DNA of 64,000 nt from Actinernus sp. WN-2022 (lineage: Eukaryota; Cnidaria; Anthozoa; Actiniaria; Actinernidae), in assembly GCA_030867875.1 (NCBI GenBank), contig JAOWCC010000577.1, forward strand, positions 147,304,344 through 147,368,343, written 5' to 3'. The notes beneath the pieces are model-generated. The model ran no database searches and had not been told where the DNA came from. It worked only from the letters and a program-made list of their open reading frames with translations. Positions 44,961 to 56,573 of this stretch are shown piece by piece. Numbering within the stretch: position 1 is the first letter of the stretch; every line of letters starts with the position of its first letter. Made by a program: the position numbers and the translations under genes.

Positions 44961-46395
44961 ATTTTATAGTCATATTCCTCTTATCAGGGTCGGTCAGGGG
45001 TTTTGGGTACCGTACATGTCGTATTTTTACATTGAAATATAGACTTTTGGAATTAGTATACAGCAAGATATAGACATAATAATGATATCATTGTCATAAT
45101 TTGGGGTAATTTTTGAAAGGTACAATGTATTTGGGTATATCACTGGGTCGAACCTGCCATGTTATTGGCTTGCTATAACCCCAACGGCACAACAATAGAA
45201 CAATGCAAACAATAGATTTATTTAGTGTGGCCCAAAAGGGGTCCAATAAAATGCAAGGTTTTTAGTAGCTCCGATTAAACCGTATCCTCAAGCTGCCATG
45301 TAATATCTGTTTATTTATTCACCAAGCTATAAAATAATACCAGCTTTTTACGTGCAACAGAAACATGGTGTCACAGCCATGTAAATTTTGTAAAACAAAT
45401 TATGTTGCACATAAAACATGGCATGTATTTTATGGCGTGGTAAATAATAATTATTATATTTAAAAGTATAGTATGTTATTTATTCAATAACATTAAGCTA
45501 AATTAAACATAACTACTTCCAGACAATTATTTTGTGTAGATATAAAAATATTGCAATGTGTTAGATAGAAACAAGAAAATAATGGAACAGTATTATTATA
45601 GTGATGTTATAATTTACAAAAAAGTAATTGATATACATGCTGTCTTTAAAAATTATTTGTATTAGAAGTTTACTAATAAAAGTGCATATGTGAGCCCAAT
45701 TTTTTTATCAGTAAAATCGATTCTACATCACACATAGTTGAATAGTAAAATATATCCTGATTTGAGTGTTGTATATAATTTTATGAGGATGGTAATAATT
45801 TAACTTGATGTCAAACATGGACTAATTCATTAAACAAAAACTTGCTGGTAGAGATAAATGAAATACCAGTATTTGTTTGTGAATAGGATTTTTATATCTT
45901 CCCTCTTCCAGTTTTAATAGTTAATGCTAAATAATTGTTGCACAATATCTTATTGTTGTGCTCCTGGGGGTTGCATAGGATCATCGTAATAGACCACCCT
46001 CCTGGCCCTGTTAATAAGGCACATGATCTTTGGGAGCATTCATTCGGCCGAATTTCTCAATAAGCGAGGTCGTGTGAAACGTTCCCACCTGACCTCCCCA
46101 TCTCTGGGTTGCCTCCATTTATTTACCAGGAGCCCATAACTAGGAGCATCCATCCCGCATACTAGGCCTATGTCACAGCGTTTTCACAAGTTAGGCTATT
46201 TTTAGAACGGTTTCCTGCTATTCTTGGGTTGCAATCATTCCTGAGGGAATAATATCACACAAGCGTATCAGTCACGTTTTTGGAATAACAAAAGTAGCTG
46301 ATGAGGCATCTTTCGTTCCGCCACTGCTGCAATCCACTAAATGGCGGGGAAAATGATCTAAAAACAGCCCAACTTGTGAAAACACTGATAGCTAT
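44961..46395. other. AT-rich intergenic sequence, nothing recognised
   Basis: Very AT-rich with no long frame and no paired ends. A more GC-balanced stretch at 45950-46380 shows no coding pattern, only a loose internal repeat around AACAGCCCAACTTGTGAAAA and the inverse phrase at 46185. Confidence 0.5.
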
Positions 46396-46399
46396 ATAG

Positions 46400-46510
46400 G
46401 AGATATATATTTAACAATTATTCGCTGAAGGCGAAGTCGATATTGGTGAATATTCACCAATATCGACTGAGCCTAAGGCGAATAATTGTTTTAGTAATAT
46501 ACAACATGGG
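46400..46510. mobile_element. short hairpin MITE (CGATATTGGTGAATATTCACCAATATCG)
   Basis: TTTAACAATTATTCGC then GAAGTCGATATTGGTGAATA is mirrored by TTCACCAATATCGACT then GGCGAATAATTGTTTTAG. The centre is a perfect palindrome at about 46437-46466. Confidence 0.9.
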
Positions 46511-46771
46511 AACCTCGACTCAAAATGAGAATTAGTGTTTTTTAGTTTTATTTCTTAAATAGGTGTGATAAATGTAACTTTTGTAAACAATTAAAGCTTT
46601 TTATATGGCAAAACAAGTTGTGACAGTTGATTTTGAACAGTTTATGCAAACATTTTACCTTGAAACACTCGAAAGCCATATTTTGTAGCTTTTTTAGTGA
46701 TTTTGGGCACTGCATTTTGTTTATTCCAGTTGTTTGTCATTGATCTTTCTATTTTCCACCGTTTACTAATG

Positions 46772-47373
46772 TTAAAGTGCCACTACGACGAAAATTTACC
46801 ATTTCGATTTGCCACTTTTTCAGTGTCTATAGGTCAATCAGTATTAGAAATATCCGAAATAGTAAAAAATATTCCCAAATGCGCATCTTAAACCACAAAT
46901 TTTAGGAGAGTTTACCGGTAAAATCCTGTCCGCCATTGCTGGAAGCCGTGCCCTTTGTTCAGCTTTAAACAAAGGTTTATTCACCGGAAGTGATGTCATA
47001 CACTTAACACGACAACCTCGTGGCGCGAAATAGCGTGCATAAAAAAGTAGCCAACCTCGCAAAGATAAATATAACTTTCTTCTTATGTACGTGAAGACGT
47101 TTTTAGTAGAAATATGCCTCCAGGCGTTGTGTTCTGCAGGCGAGCATTAAGTGTATGACATCATTTCCGGTGAATAAACCTTTGTTTAAAGCTGAACAAA
47201 GGGCACGGCTTCCAGTAATGGCGGACGTGTAGATTCAATATTCGGAGCTAAAAAAATAAGACTTCCTGTCGTTGTATCGAAAAACAATTTGAACTGGTAA
47301 TAATATATGAACTCTACTTTATGAATATGCAAAAACATTGATATGTCAAAATTTGATCGTAGGGGCACTTAAA
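46772..47373. mobile_element. TTAAAG foldback MITE, family C
   Basis: TTAAAGTGCCACTACGACGA at the left and ATCGTAGGGGCACTTAAA at the right. Long inner arms pair, for example GCTTTAAACAAAGGTTTATT against AATAAACCTTTGTTTAAAGC. Confidence 0.9.
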
Positions 47374-48884
47374 TGATATGAAAAAGACAAAGATTTGATG
47401 TTTTAAAAATAAAACCAACTGCTTCCCAGTTGAATCAATATTCAAGCTACCAGTTAAAAAAGTTAGATAAATGAATAAAAGTGATTTTTGGAAAGATTCG
47501 CAATGCCCCTTTCTTTTAAACATATTTTCCAGATGACTCCCCTTCTCAGAGCTCATATTTTAGCTAATCTGAGACCCCCTTTAATTAAGGGACTTTATTT
47601 ATTTATGACCCCCCTTAATATATATATACCAGTTTTCATAGTCATCAAATTTACTGCAAACCGTGTGTGTACATTGTGTGTCAGTTATACTATAATTGCA
47701 CAGCACAGGGAATGCAGCACTTGGGATAATTTGCCTCATAGGAAGGGGGAAGGCATAAATGACCTTTAAAAAACAACTGTTACATTTGAAGCTGATATTG
47801 GTGATTTGCAAAATATTTTGTCTAAATCAGAAGTAACTTATTTTATTCACAAGGAGAATGCAAAGACAGTAAATTCCCTGTTTGACATATATCACACCAT
47901 TAGCATGTTTGAAATATAAACCTTTTAATAAACTAAGAAAAAACAAATATTTTACTATATTCCACTATTTAGTTGATGTAGAATTGATTTAATGATAAAA
48001 TAGTTGGGCTCATGTGCACTTTAAGCAACAAGTGTAGTTAGCTTGAGGGACTTTACAACAGCTATTCAATAAATAGAAAACGAAAGTCTTCCAATTTCTT
48101 TAATGAAATGTAGTATAATATAAAAAAAATCCATATATATTAAAATTAAGCTAAAGAACTAACAATATATAATTCTCTTGAATTCAAGTATATGGTTTTG
48201 AATTCCTTCAATAAAGGTGATCTTCATCAACTTGTTAAACTTGGTTTAATTAACAAATAGGGGTGGCGAATGGTAAATCCGAGACGCCGAGACCTGCGTT
48301 TTCAAAATCCGAGCCTTCGAAGCGATTTGAAATCCGAGCCCGAGACTCAAGCTCGTCCGTTTTCAAAATCCGAGACTGTTGTTATTGTAGTTATTATAAC
48401 GAAACACCCAGTATCGATCACGCCAGGTGAGGAATTCACCATTATTATCAATCGCAGTCAAATAGAAAACAGACTTCTTGAAAACACACGCTCTGCGGTT
48501 GGTCATCCGATGCATTTTAACCAATCAGTTGTTAACGCGGGAAAACCATTGAAGTGCAAAACTCTTGCGAGCCAATGATTAAAAAAGATCGGATGTGAAT
48601 ATTTTATCGTGCTTGTGAAATGAAACAATTAGAATGCACATTATTGTTATGTGATTCTGTGTTATTCTAATTATGGAACTTGAAATGACCATGTATGTCC
48701 CATAGGAGTTACAGATCTTTATCAAAGGTTATTTTAATATTAGCTGAGTACGAAATCTTTATCAAAAGTTAATTTACTCATGAATAATTTTATTGGGATT
48801 TACAGTACTGTGCATGTGATCTGAATACTGAGCTGGGATTGGTTTGCATACTCATTAATTATTCATGACTTTACAAATATATTT
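47374..48884. other. intergenic, no confident gene
   Basis: AT-rich. The 102-codon frame at 48270-48578 (+) consists partly of repeated TTTCAAAATCCGAG phrases. Similar CGAGAC and CTCGGATTT phrases recur at 50320-50410 and 61110-61240. This suggests a dispersed low-complexity repeat more than a gene. Confidence 0.4.
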
Positions 48885-49815
48885 CAAAAACTCATGAATA
48901 ATTAATGAGCATTTTGTCCAATCAGATGAAGCAAATCAGTCACGTGCATGCTCCTTTAGACCTGATAAAATCTCATCATTCTAAAAGGCCCGCGGAGGGA
49001 TTTGAATTCTGTCCCAGAGGGAAACGGGGTTAATGATTGAGACAATGGAATTTCTATTGATGTTTCAGCTTTCTCACTGAATTGCTAATTAGGATGAACG
49101 TTTTATATAAAGAATATTAATGAACATGAAATATTATATAAAGTTTCATCCTAATTAAGAATTCACTGATAAAGACCCAAAGATAGCAAAAAGTACACGG
49201 AACATAAGGTACCTAGATAATAAATTTTGCACTAAATTTACTAATATCAGCAGACTACCGAGATACACATGATATTTTTTAAATGAAGTTATCCAACTAC
49301 CATTACTTGTTTACCGAGCCACTGTTTAGTTCCAATTATTAAACCAAACTCAAAGCCGTAATATTATAAAAACGTGCATTAAACTTACATATTTTGTGCC
49401 GGAGTCAAAAATTTAGAGTCTGCCGTCATGTCAGTCACTTCGCTTTCCAAGTCTTGAACTTTATCGAGGTAAACCACGACACCAAATCCTTCAAGTGCAG
49501 ATTCCTCTTGCATTGCGAAACGGCGCTTCAAACAACATAGTATGGTAATTTCTTCATGTCATTCCCTTGAGATGTTTGTAATTGCAGGCGGTGATTACTC
49601 GAATATTTTGCATGGCGTTGTGAATACAAAGGTTCAATGGTTCATTAAGTAACCATTCCCTTGAGATGTGCGTCTTTCTTTCATTGTATTCTTAAAGCGT
49701 TTTTGAAGCCGTTTAAAACACTCACAGCACGTGTTTTATCAAGTCTAAAAATTCTCGGGCTTCGCCCTCGAATTTTTAAACTTGATAAAACACTGCTGTT
49801 CGTGTTTTAAACAGT
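48885..49815 (+). mobile_element. element T, copy 2
   Basis: Inverted match to 30645-31590. It begins CTCATGAATAATTAATGAGC, TTTTGTCCAATCAGATGAAG and ends in a hairpin built from AGCACGTGTTTTATCAAGTC and TTAAACTTGATAAAACACTG. A start fragment of the same element is at 58985-59065, and end fragments flank the insertion at 59702-60650. Confidence 0.82.
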
Positions 49816-50004
49816 ACTTGAAGTAATCTTGGAATTCATTGCACACTTGTACGTACTATTGAAATTCGCACATTAAAATTTGTTATTAAAGTCTATTGAA
49901 TTAGAATATTATCTGGATATTATTTGGCCTTGTATATTGATAATAATGATAATAAAATGACTTTTGTCGGGACATTGTTTATTTGCGACCTTGTAGTGCC
50001 ATTT

Positions 50005-50150
50005 GGGCAATGCCTTTATGTAGGACGACACGAATTTTTACCAAAAATACAATAGAATACAACACAATACTGATTCAATACAACAATAGAACGCAACACA
50101 ATACAATAGAATACAATTTGGTAGCAATTCGTGTCGTCCTACATGAAGGG
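50005..50150. mobile_element. short TIR element with AATACAATAGAATACAAC core
   Basis: ATGTAGGACGACACGAATT at the left and AATTCGTGTCGTCCTACAT at the right form a 19-bp perfect TIR around a simple AATACAATAGA repeat core. Just after it, ACAATTTGCCCTCCAAATTA occurs twice in tandem. Confidence 0.92.
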
Positions 50151-51101
50151 ATGGCCGCCATTTTCTTCTCTCATAAATCGCACTATGCGGGCGCAAATTA
50201 ACAATTTGCCCTCCAAATTAACAATTTGCCCTCCAAATTAAGTGTCATGTTATTCCTTTATTCATCCAATTAGCTGTCGTTCTCGTACGGCCTTATAAAA
50301 GCTAATATAAAAAGAGTAAAATGTCACGACTCTGAGACACTCCAAAAACAATGAGACTCCGAAACGAACAAAGTAAACAAAAAACGAGACTCTGAGACCT
50401 CGACCTATACGAGAGGCTTCGCCCCGAGGTCCAAACCCTTACCCTTTTATATACCGTTTTTGACAGAAAAGGTAACCCTTTCATATACCTTCCATAAAAA
50501 ATGGTACACCTTTCACAAACACTGCATCCCGTTAGGTGCGTCTGTTCGAGATATTTTGAAAGGTTCTTTTAAATACCTAAATGACCGTCAGTTCCCTACC
50601 CTTTTCTATACTTTCAACTCGTGAAATCCCGACCCTTTAATATACCTCCAGCCTGAAAAGGTACCCCTTTCGGGCGGAGCCTCCCCGTATAGTCCATTGT
50701 TAAAATACAGCAGACCACGCCCTTATGAATGAGGTGTGTGGGATAAACACAAACGGATGTCGCGATCTAAAACCAAGCAAAGTTCAATGTCGAATGCACA
50801 AACACGGCAAGAATACAGAAAGTTCGAAACCAACATTCGAATGCGCAAAGTCGAACGTCGAATGCACAAACTTCGATTTTTGGCGGCGATGGGACACCAT
50901 ATTATTCGAGGAGTACAACAGGTTCTTTAACGTCCCCCGACTTATTAGAAAAAAAGAGTTTGGAGACTAGGCCAACAGCTTTTCGTCTCTGCCCAAAGAG
51001 CTGGATTCGCTAGATTCGAACCTCGACATCCCGCATTCATATTCGGCTGGATAATGCAGAGACAAAAATTAAAACGAACAAAATGAAAACAAAAGCTTTA
51101 G

Positions 51102-51118
51102 TTTTTTTTTTTTTTTTA
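51102..51118. repeat. poly-T tract
   Basis: A run of about 17 T, a simple homopolymer that precedes the family A foldback by about 30 bp. Confidence 0.8.
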
Positions 51119-51149
51119 TATTCAGTCGTGCGCTCGTAAACAAGCAGTC

Positions 51150-51708
51150 TTAAAGTGTCTATCACCCTTTTGCAATTTTGATAGCTTATGAACCTCCGAA
51201 AAGTTTTGAGTACTTCTGTGAAGAAAGTTTTGGTTTAAAGTGAATACTTTATGTTCTATGCTTGTTTGAAATCGTGTAAATGTGACCTTTCCTGGCCCAT
51301 GACCGCGTAAGTAAAAGCCTGGGTCGAAACCTGGGTAGACGTCATCTCATTAATGCATTTTTCTCTATGGCCCATTTTTATCACAACAACATCGATGCAT
51401 AGAAAATATACACAGTTTTTGAGTTGTTAGTAAAGAAAAAAGTCCTTTTAGTCAACATGTTAAGTATTTCTTCAAATGATTGCAAAGCCGAATTAATTAT
51501 ATGACGTCAAGATGACGTCTACCCAGGTTTCGACCCAGGCTTTTACTTACGCGGTCATGGGTCAGGAAAGGTCACATTTACACGATTTCAAACAAACGTA
51601 GAACATAAAGTATTCACTTTAAACAAAAACTTTCTTCACAGAAGTACTCAAAACGTTTCGGAGGTTCATAAGCTATCAAAATTGCAAAAGGGTGATAGGC
51701 ACTTTAAG
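51150..51708. mobile_element. TTAAAG foldback MITE, family A
   Basis: TTAAAGTGTCTATCACCCTT is matched inverted by AAGGGTGATAGGCACTTTAA, with long inner arms such as ACGTCATCTTGACGTCATAT. It is close to the 9230 copy over its full length. Confidence 0.92.
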
Positions 51709-52496
51709 CACGAGCTCTTTGTTCGAAAATGGTGTGATGGTAGCATCATGATCAGCAGATATGTGCCAGAAATACGGGTATACAATGAGCCACTGGTCAA
51801 ATAAGCCACTGGCTTCGACTTTACATTTATCTATTGTAAACAAAAAGAATGTATAGCTCAATAAATGTTCAATGCTAGAGTACATTTACGTCAGGATCTC
51901 GACAAAAACTTGGGTTTCGAGATATTTTGTGAAAAGTGTAATTTTCACTGGTACTTCCTCAAAAGCTCACGTACGTGGCAGTCGCGTTTGATAATATGGT
52001 TGGACTGGGCGCGCTAAGCATGCTGGTAAAACATCCTTTGGTTGCTAAGGTTTAGCAAGAGTTAAAGTTCTCCAAAGGCATGCTGCTAACGAAAGTTTGG
52101 CTTAAAAAGACAATCCACACACTTAATATTCAGTATCGATGGTTTATTGAGCTATGAACTGATCATTGTAATTTTATTACTATACCGCTTCACGTCAAAT
52201 CGTAGGCTTCTCAAAGAGACCGTCGGCCTCACGTTAATCAGCTTCAACAGTTATTCCCCAGAATATCAAGTGTACTAAAGACAAGCATCGTTAGTTTATG
52301 TGATTGTGACAGCCTGCCGGTCGTATTAGCCACGTTGTCGTTTCTACTCTCGTCCTGTGCAGTCTATACTTCGTGCAGCCTCACAGATAGCTCTTGTCGC
52401 CACTTGCACCTGAGGATCACAGTCGCACTCAGTTATTTACACAGGTATGTAATCAACTAAAGTCGATTAAGGTATGCTAACCGCCGTTGAAAGTGA

Positions 52497-52536
52497 GTAG
52501 CAGCTGACGTTTCGAGCGCTAGCCCTTCGTCAGAGC
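52497..52536 (-). ncRNA. hammerhead-like motif (degenerate or incomplete)
   Basis: On the - strand it reads GCTCTGACGAAGGGCTAGCG then CTCGAAACGTCAGC. CTGACGA and CGAAAC resemble the two conserved hammerhead core strands. GGGC and GCTC can pair as stem II and GCT with AGC as stem I, followed by GTC as a cleavage triplet. Stem III would be a single base pair, so a monomer is unlikely to fold actively. Hammerheads of this layout are known from Penelope-like elements and retrozymes. It may equally be a coincidental repeat phrase. Confidence 0.35.
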
Positions 52537-52583
52537 AAAAGAGGGAATTGTGGGTGGGGAAACTGTTTATATAATGTCGAGTG

Positions 52584-52709
52584 CATGATTACCGCTGAGG
52601 AAACAGGTACTCGGATCAATTGGGATCAAAGAAAATTGAGCCAATGCATGATTACCGCTGAGGAAACATGTGCTCGGATCAATTATGATCAAAGAAAATT
52701 GCGCTAATA
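52584..52709. repeat. 63-bp tandem duplication
   Basis: GCATGATTACCGCTGAGGAA, CTCGGATCAATT(G/A) and GATCAAAGAAAATTG repeat twice in tandem with a few substitutions. Confidence 0.9.
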
Positions 52710-52862
52710 GATGTTTTGCACCACCACGTGATGGCAGCCATGTTGGTGGCCAGAACAATAGAATGTTATTCCTTTGAGATTTAATTTTTCACATGATTGA
52801 ACAAATCTCATTGTTATGGCCACCAACATGGCTGCCATCACGTGGTGGTGCAAAACCTCTAT
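52709..52862. mobile_element. hairpin MITE (CCACGTGATGGCAGCCATGT arms)
   Basis: TTTTGCACCACCACGTGATG then GCAGCCATGTTGGTGGCCA is matched inverted by TGGCCACCAACATGGCTGCC then ATCACGTGGTGGTGCAAAA. Near-perfect arms of about 39 bp. Confidence 0.93.
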
Positions 52863-53029
52863 AGTTGTAACAGCAAGTGTTGATGAGTAAACTAAGGAAA
52901 CATGCTGATCTAAGGGACCGATCGTTTATTACGTCGCAGGGGGGGGGGGGGGGGGGGTAAAATTTGTAAAAGGGGAAAATGAAGGTATCCAGTAGAAAGA
53001 CTCTGGTTATTCTGTCGTAAAACATGCCT

Positions 53030-53575
53030 TAGCTGTACAAGACCTGACCCAAATTTAGGTTGTATTGCATAATTGCCCACGATGGAATAGATTTCTGACA
53101 ATGACTCATTGAAATTGATATCTCCTTGTCTCGCCTAGTCTGAGAGCTTTGAACTTTCTTATCTGAGCGCGCCTGACGAAATCTAACCTTTGATTATAAT
53201 TCGATACCCGTTGATATCCAAACGTGTTTGGATATTGTATTTCGCTTACGTTTCTAAATGTACATTGGATCTGTCCAGACAGCGCTGATCGAATGTATTA
53301 CGGCTCCTGGTTGTTCATGCATTTTTATGGTCAACAAGAGCGCCAGTTGAAATATCCTGAGCCTGTTGGAAGGCTTTCGCCCTCGCGGGTCGACCATTTT
53401 GATTTACTGTATTCAATTATGTAAATAAATTAACCTGGCGATTGTTGCGTGACCAGCACAGTGCAATCTGATTGGTGTGAATTTGACCTTTAACACATGC
53501 GCAGAACGCTTGCTACACGGAATAAAAAAAAAGAACGACTCGTTGCTGCCACAGGCAGCCCGAGTAACAATGATT
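53030..53575 (-). mobile_element. element V, partial second copy
   Basis: Inverted match to 34723-35245, ending GCTGCCACAGGCAGCCCGAG then TAAC. The similarity stops abruptly near 52985 at GTAGAAAGACTCTGG, where the 34.7-kb copy continues into other sequence. Confidence 0.8.
53224..53424 (+). other. conserved open frame in element V, copy 2
   Basis: The 66-codon frame beginning at GTG encodes SADRMYYGSWLFMHFYGQQE then RQLKYPEPVGRLSPSRVDHF, nearly the same as at 34885-35076 (-). It ends three residues later than copy 1. No known domain. Confidence 0.4.
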
Positions 53576-53795
53576 TCATTTATTTGTCAATAGTCTTTGC
53601 CTTGTAAAATTTTCTGATCCGGTCCCCGATGGTGGGGCATTTGAACAGCCTGGATGAAAAACTGGTGGGGCATTTGAACAGTTTTTCTGCCTTGGTAGTG
53701 GGGCATTTGATCGAATTTGTTTCAAAATGTTCAAATGCCCGGGGGTGGCCGGGTGGGGGGGTCATGCACGGTTTTGGAATTGACTGATACATTAG

Positions 53796-54475
53796 ATAGA
53801 CAACATGGCGGCGAACACGCTACGTGATAATGCTCTTCTCCGTTATATCAGTGTTTCTCTTCCGACAACGAATTTGGCTTGACCTAATACTTACCGGCGA
53901 TTCAAAATTATATTGAAAATAACAGGGATGCATTAGTCGAGAAATGCTAGCCATCTAAATGCCGTATGAAGTTGGGCCCTGCTGCAAAATAGTGCCTGCG
54001 CTTTACTGATCTGTCTCTCTTTCAGCTCCTTCAGGGGCAAGTGCCCTCAAAGCGTGTCTAACAGTTTCTTTGCTAATTACTAGCGAATGGTTGTTCCTTA
54101 ACAAGTGGTGCATTTGCCTGGAAGCCTAGACAGTTTCCACTTCCGGCTTGTAGTTCCATTTCTATGGCGTCAGTATTTCATCTGGACTACTGTAGTACTT
54201 TCTCCTTCGTAAAGTGTTGCTTCTCAGAACACGTTCGCGTTTAAGCTGGCGAAGTCTCATCTTGATGGCGTGATAAATTAAAGAAAAGCGAGGATTTCCA
54301 TATAATTCAGGCTTAGATTAAAGTATTTCTCGACTAATTCATCCCTGTTATTTTCAATATAATTTTGAATCGCCGGTAAGTATTCAGGTCAAGCCAAATT
54401 CGTTGTCGGAAGAGAAACATATAAAGGAGAAGAGCATTATCACGTAGCATGTTCACCGCCATGTCATGTGTCTAG
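53796..54475. mobile_element. large foldback element
   Basis: Arms 53796-53950 and 54320-54475 are inverted: CTACGTGATAATGCTCTTCT against GAAGAGCATTATCACGTAGC, and AATTATATTGAAAATAACAG against CTGTTATTTTCAATATAATT. The spacer is about 370 bp. Confidence 0.9.
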
Positions 54476-55009
54476 CTAAGTAATGTACGTATTTTAAAAT
54501 AACACATTATCACGCGATGTTAAAACAGTATTGCGCGATAATAAAACAGTATCGGCGTGCGATATTCTTTCATCAAATTTGTGTTTGTGGGTGGCCGTTA
54601 CAGGGCTCCGTAGAAACCCGATAGAAGATTATTTTTTTCATGCAGTCATATAATTTTAAGAACTTCAAAACAGTAAAAACACAGAGAAGAAAAGCGAGCA
54701 GATAGGTAGGCCAAGACCAAGCAGTATCAAACGGTCAACGGTTATTCCACTAGGTCAGAGCATTATCCTCATGCTCATCTACGTTTTTCGACTTAGCCGC
54801 GATATTGATGAAATTGTAACCTGGCAATAGTTTGGATGAGTGGGACTGGTGCTGATTTTTTTTCAAGGGGAGGGGTAGGGGTAAAAAATTATATTCTCAT
54901 GTCATGTTGGTTTAGAAAAAAAAAAGTTTTTTGGGGAGGGGGTGCAAATTTTGTTAAACATTTTTTTCGGAAACCCCCCCCTGCGACGTAATAAACGATC
55001 GGTCCCTAA

Positions 55010-56040
55010 GTGTGAGTGAATACGTGAATTCTGAAATTAAATGAACGAAAAGCGTTCATTAATACCGTGAGGTGACAAAGTGCCTAATCTGTTCTTTGCG
55101 TTTACGAGTGTACCTTGATGCAGAGAAATGCCGCATACAGTGATGTGATTAATGCAGTTATGATTAATGCAGTTATTTACACATCAGTCTGGCACTCGTT
55201 CAACAAAGCAAAGTTTAAAAGGTGACCGAAACTAGTTGAAAACTAGCTATTCAGCCTTGAAGACAAATTATACTGGCGTAATTAAAAGTTTCAATTAACA
55301 AAAAGTGCAACAGCTATCAGTGTTTTCAGAACAATAGTATAATATGATTAGTGTTCTTACATCAACGGCACCCAACGAAGTTTTCGGTTAAAAAGCTGTT
55401 CGTGAGAGTAAGTAAGCCTAAAACTTTCGGATTTGAAAAAATTGTCCCTAGAAAATTGTTTTCTGAAATACTGGCTAGAATTTTTTTTTTACAAACCCTA
55501 GAAAATTATAGAAGAAAGGTTTCCCCTAAAATATTCGTACGTCCCAATTCGTCTGATCAATAGAGTCAGAACAACACATTTTCATTCCCTAAGAATTGCC
55601 TAAAGGAAAAAAGAATCCCTAAAAAATTCGTACCTCCACAAAACTTTGCAACATGAAGTTACTTGGGCTAGAAAATTCTTGTTTCTGTTCTAGACTACTA
55701 ACAAATTCGTAGGCCGGGAATATTTTGCCATAGTATTTTCGGTTGACGCGATTTCCACCTAGAAAATCCGAACAGCTAATAGCTTTCTAGAATACGTCAA
55801 AAGACATAGTAGGCGCCTTAAAATGGCTAGATAAGCTGCATACAACTGGTTTCAAACGAATTTCAAAAAGTACTCGTTGGGTGCCCTTGTTACATGACTG
55901 CTGCATCTGATTGGCTAAACTACTCGATATCTCTTCGGTTACCAACTCGTCAAAATAAAATTGCGTTCGACGTGTAGCCAATCAGAATGCGAGTTTACCG
56001 ATAGTTGGCGGTGGCTTGCGTATGCTCGATATAAGTCTTA
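55010..56040. other. intergenic, repeated CCCTAGAAAATT phrases
   Basis: No gene recognised. From 55380 to 55780 the phrases CCTAGAAAATT, CCCTAAAA(A/T)ATTCGTAC and CTAGAAAATTCTTG recur irregularly. No paired ends were found. Confidence 0.45.
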
Positions 56041-56044
56041 ACTG

Positions 56045-56230
56045 TTAAATAGTATATAATAGTGTACAAACCCGTTTGTGTCGCAGGAAGTTAGCGTCTC
56101 GCATTGTATCTCGATATTTTAGGCCGCCGGGAGGAACCGCACCAACAGCCGCTAGACTTACATCTACAAAGGAAGCAAGCAAAATGCTTCCCAACAGAAA
56201 CAAAGCAGTATAGTGAACAATGTTCTTCAT
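56045..56230 (-). CDS. possible small secreted peptide or first exon of a secreted protein
   Basis: ATG in a good context (GTACCATGA) opens 61 residues: MKNIVHYTALFLLGSILLAS then FVDVSLAAVGAVPPGG. The basic start, hydrophobic core and small residues at VSLA|AV form a textbook signal peptide with likely cleavage near residue 27-28. The remainder (GLKYRDTMRDANFLRHKRVC and on) contains RHKR, a possible dibasic processing site. It could be a short precursor or an exon that splices out before the stop. No family is recognised. Confidence 0.45.
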   Translation of the reverse strand: MKNIVHYTALFLLGSILLASFVDVSLAAVGAVPPGGLKYRDTMRDANFLRHKRVCTLLYTI

Positions 56231-56573
56231 GGTACTCCACAGGTTGTGATTCGCGTAACTTTCTAGTTCGGGTGTTAAGTTCCTCTTCGAGGTGTCTTAG
56301 CTAGAGTTCACAATAAATGACAGCAGTTCGTTACCTCCGATGTATTAAATACGCTTTATGAGTGTGTCAGGCGAGATATCCCACCTAGATGTAAAGAGGC
56401 CCCTAAGGTCATCATCGTCGCATTACTTGCTGTTTCACACTACATTTAAGTGGACCTCCTTCACGGTTACTTCAGTTGCAGACCGCCGGTCTGTTGTGCG
56501 CCGACCACCACTCAAACACTTGAGCAGACGCTACTAGCTTTACCAGTTGCTCCTGGTGCCACCTCTGTCTCGT

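Larger units (their letters stand above)
52911..55008. mobile_element. 2.1-kb TIR element W holding nested elements
   Basis: The left end AGGGACCGATCGTTTATTAC then GTCGCAGGGGGG is matched inverted by CCCCCCCTGCGACGTAATAA then ACGATCGGTCCCT at 54974-55008. Between the ends lie a G18 tract, a partial inverted copy of element V (about 53030-53575) and a foldback (53796-54475). No transposase frame is visible. Confidence 0.8.

Noticed and set aside
48270..48578. 102-codon + strand ORF
   Set aside because: Built partly from repeated TTTCAAAATCCGAG phrases that recur elsewhere in the window. No domain.
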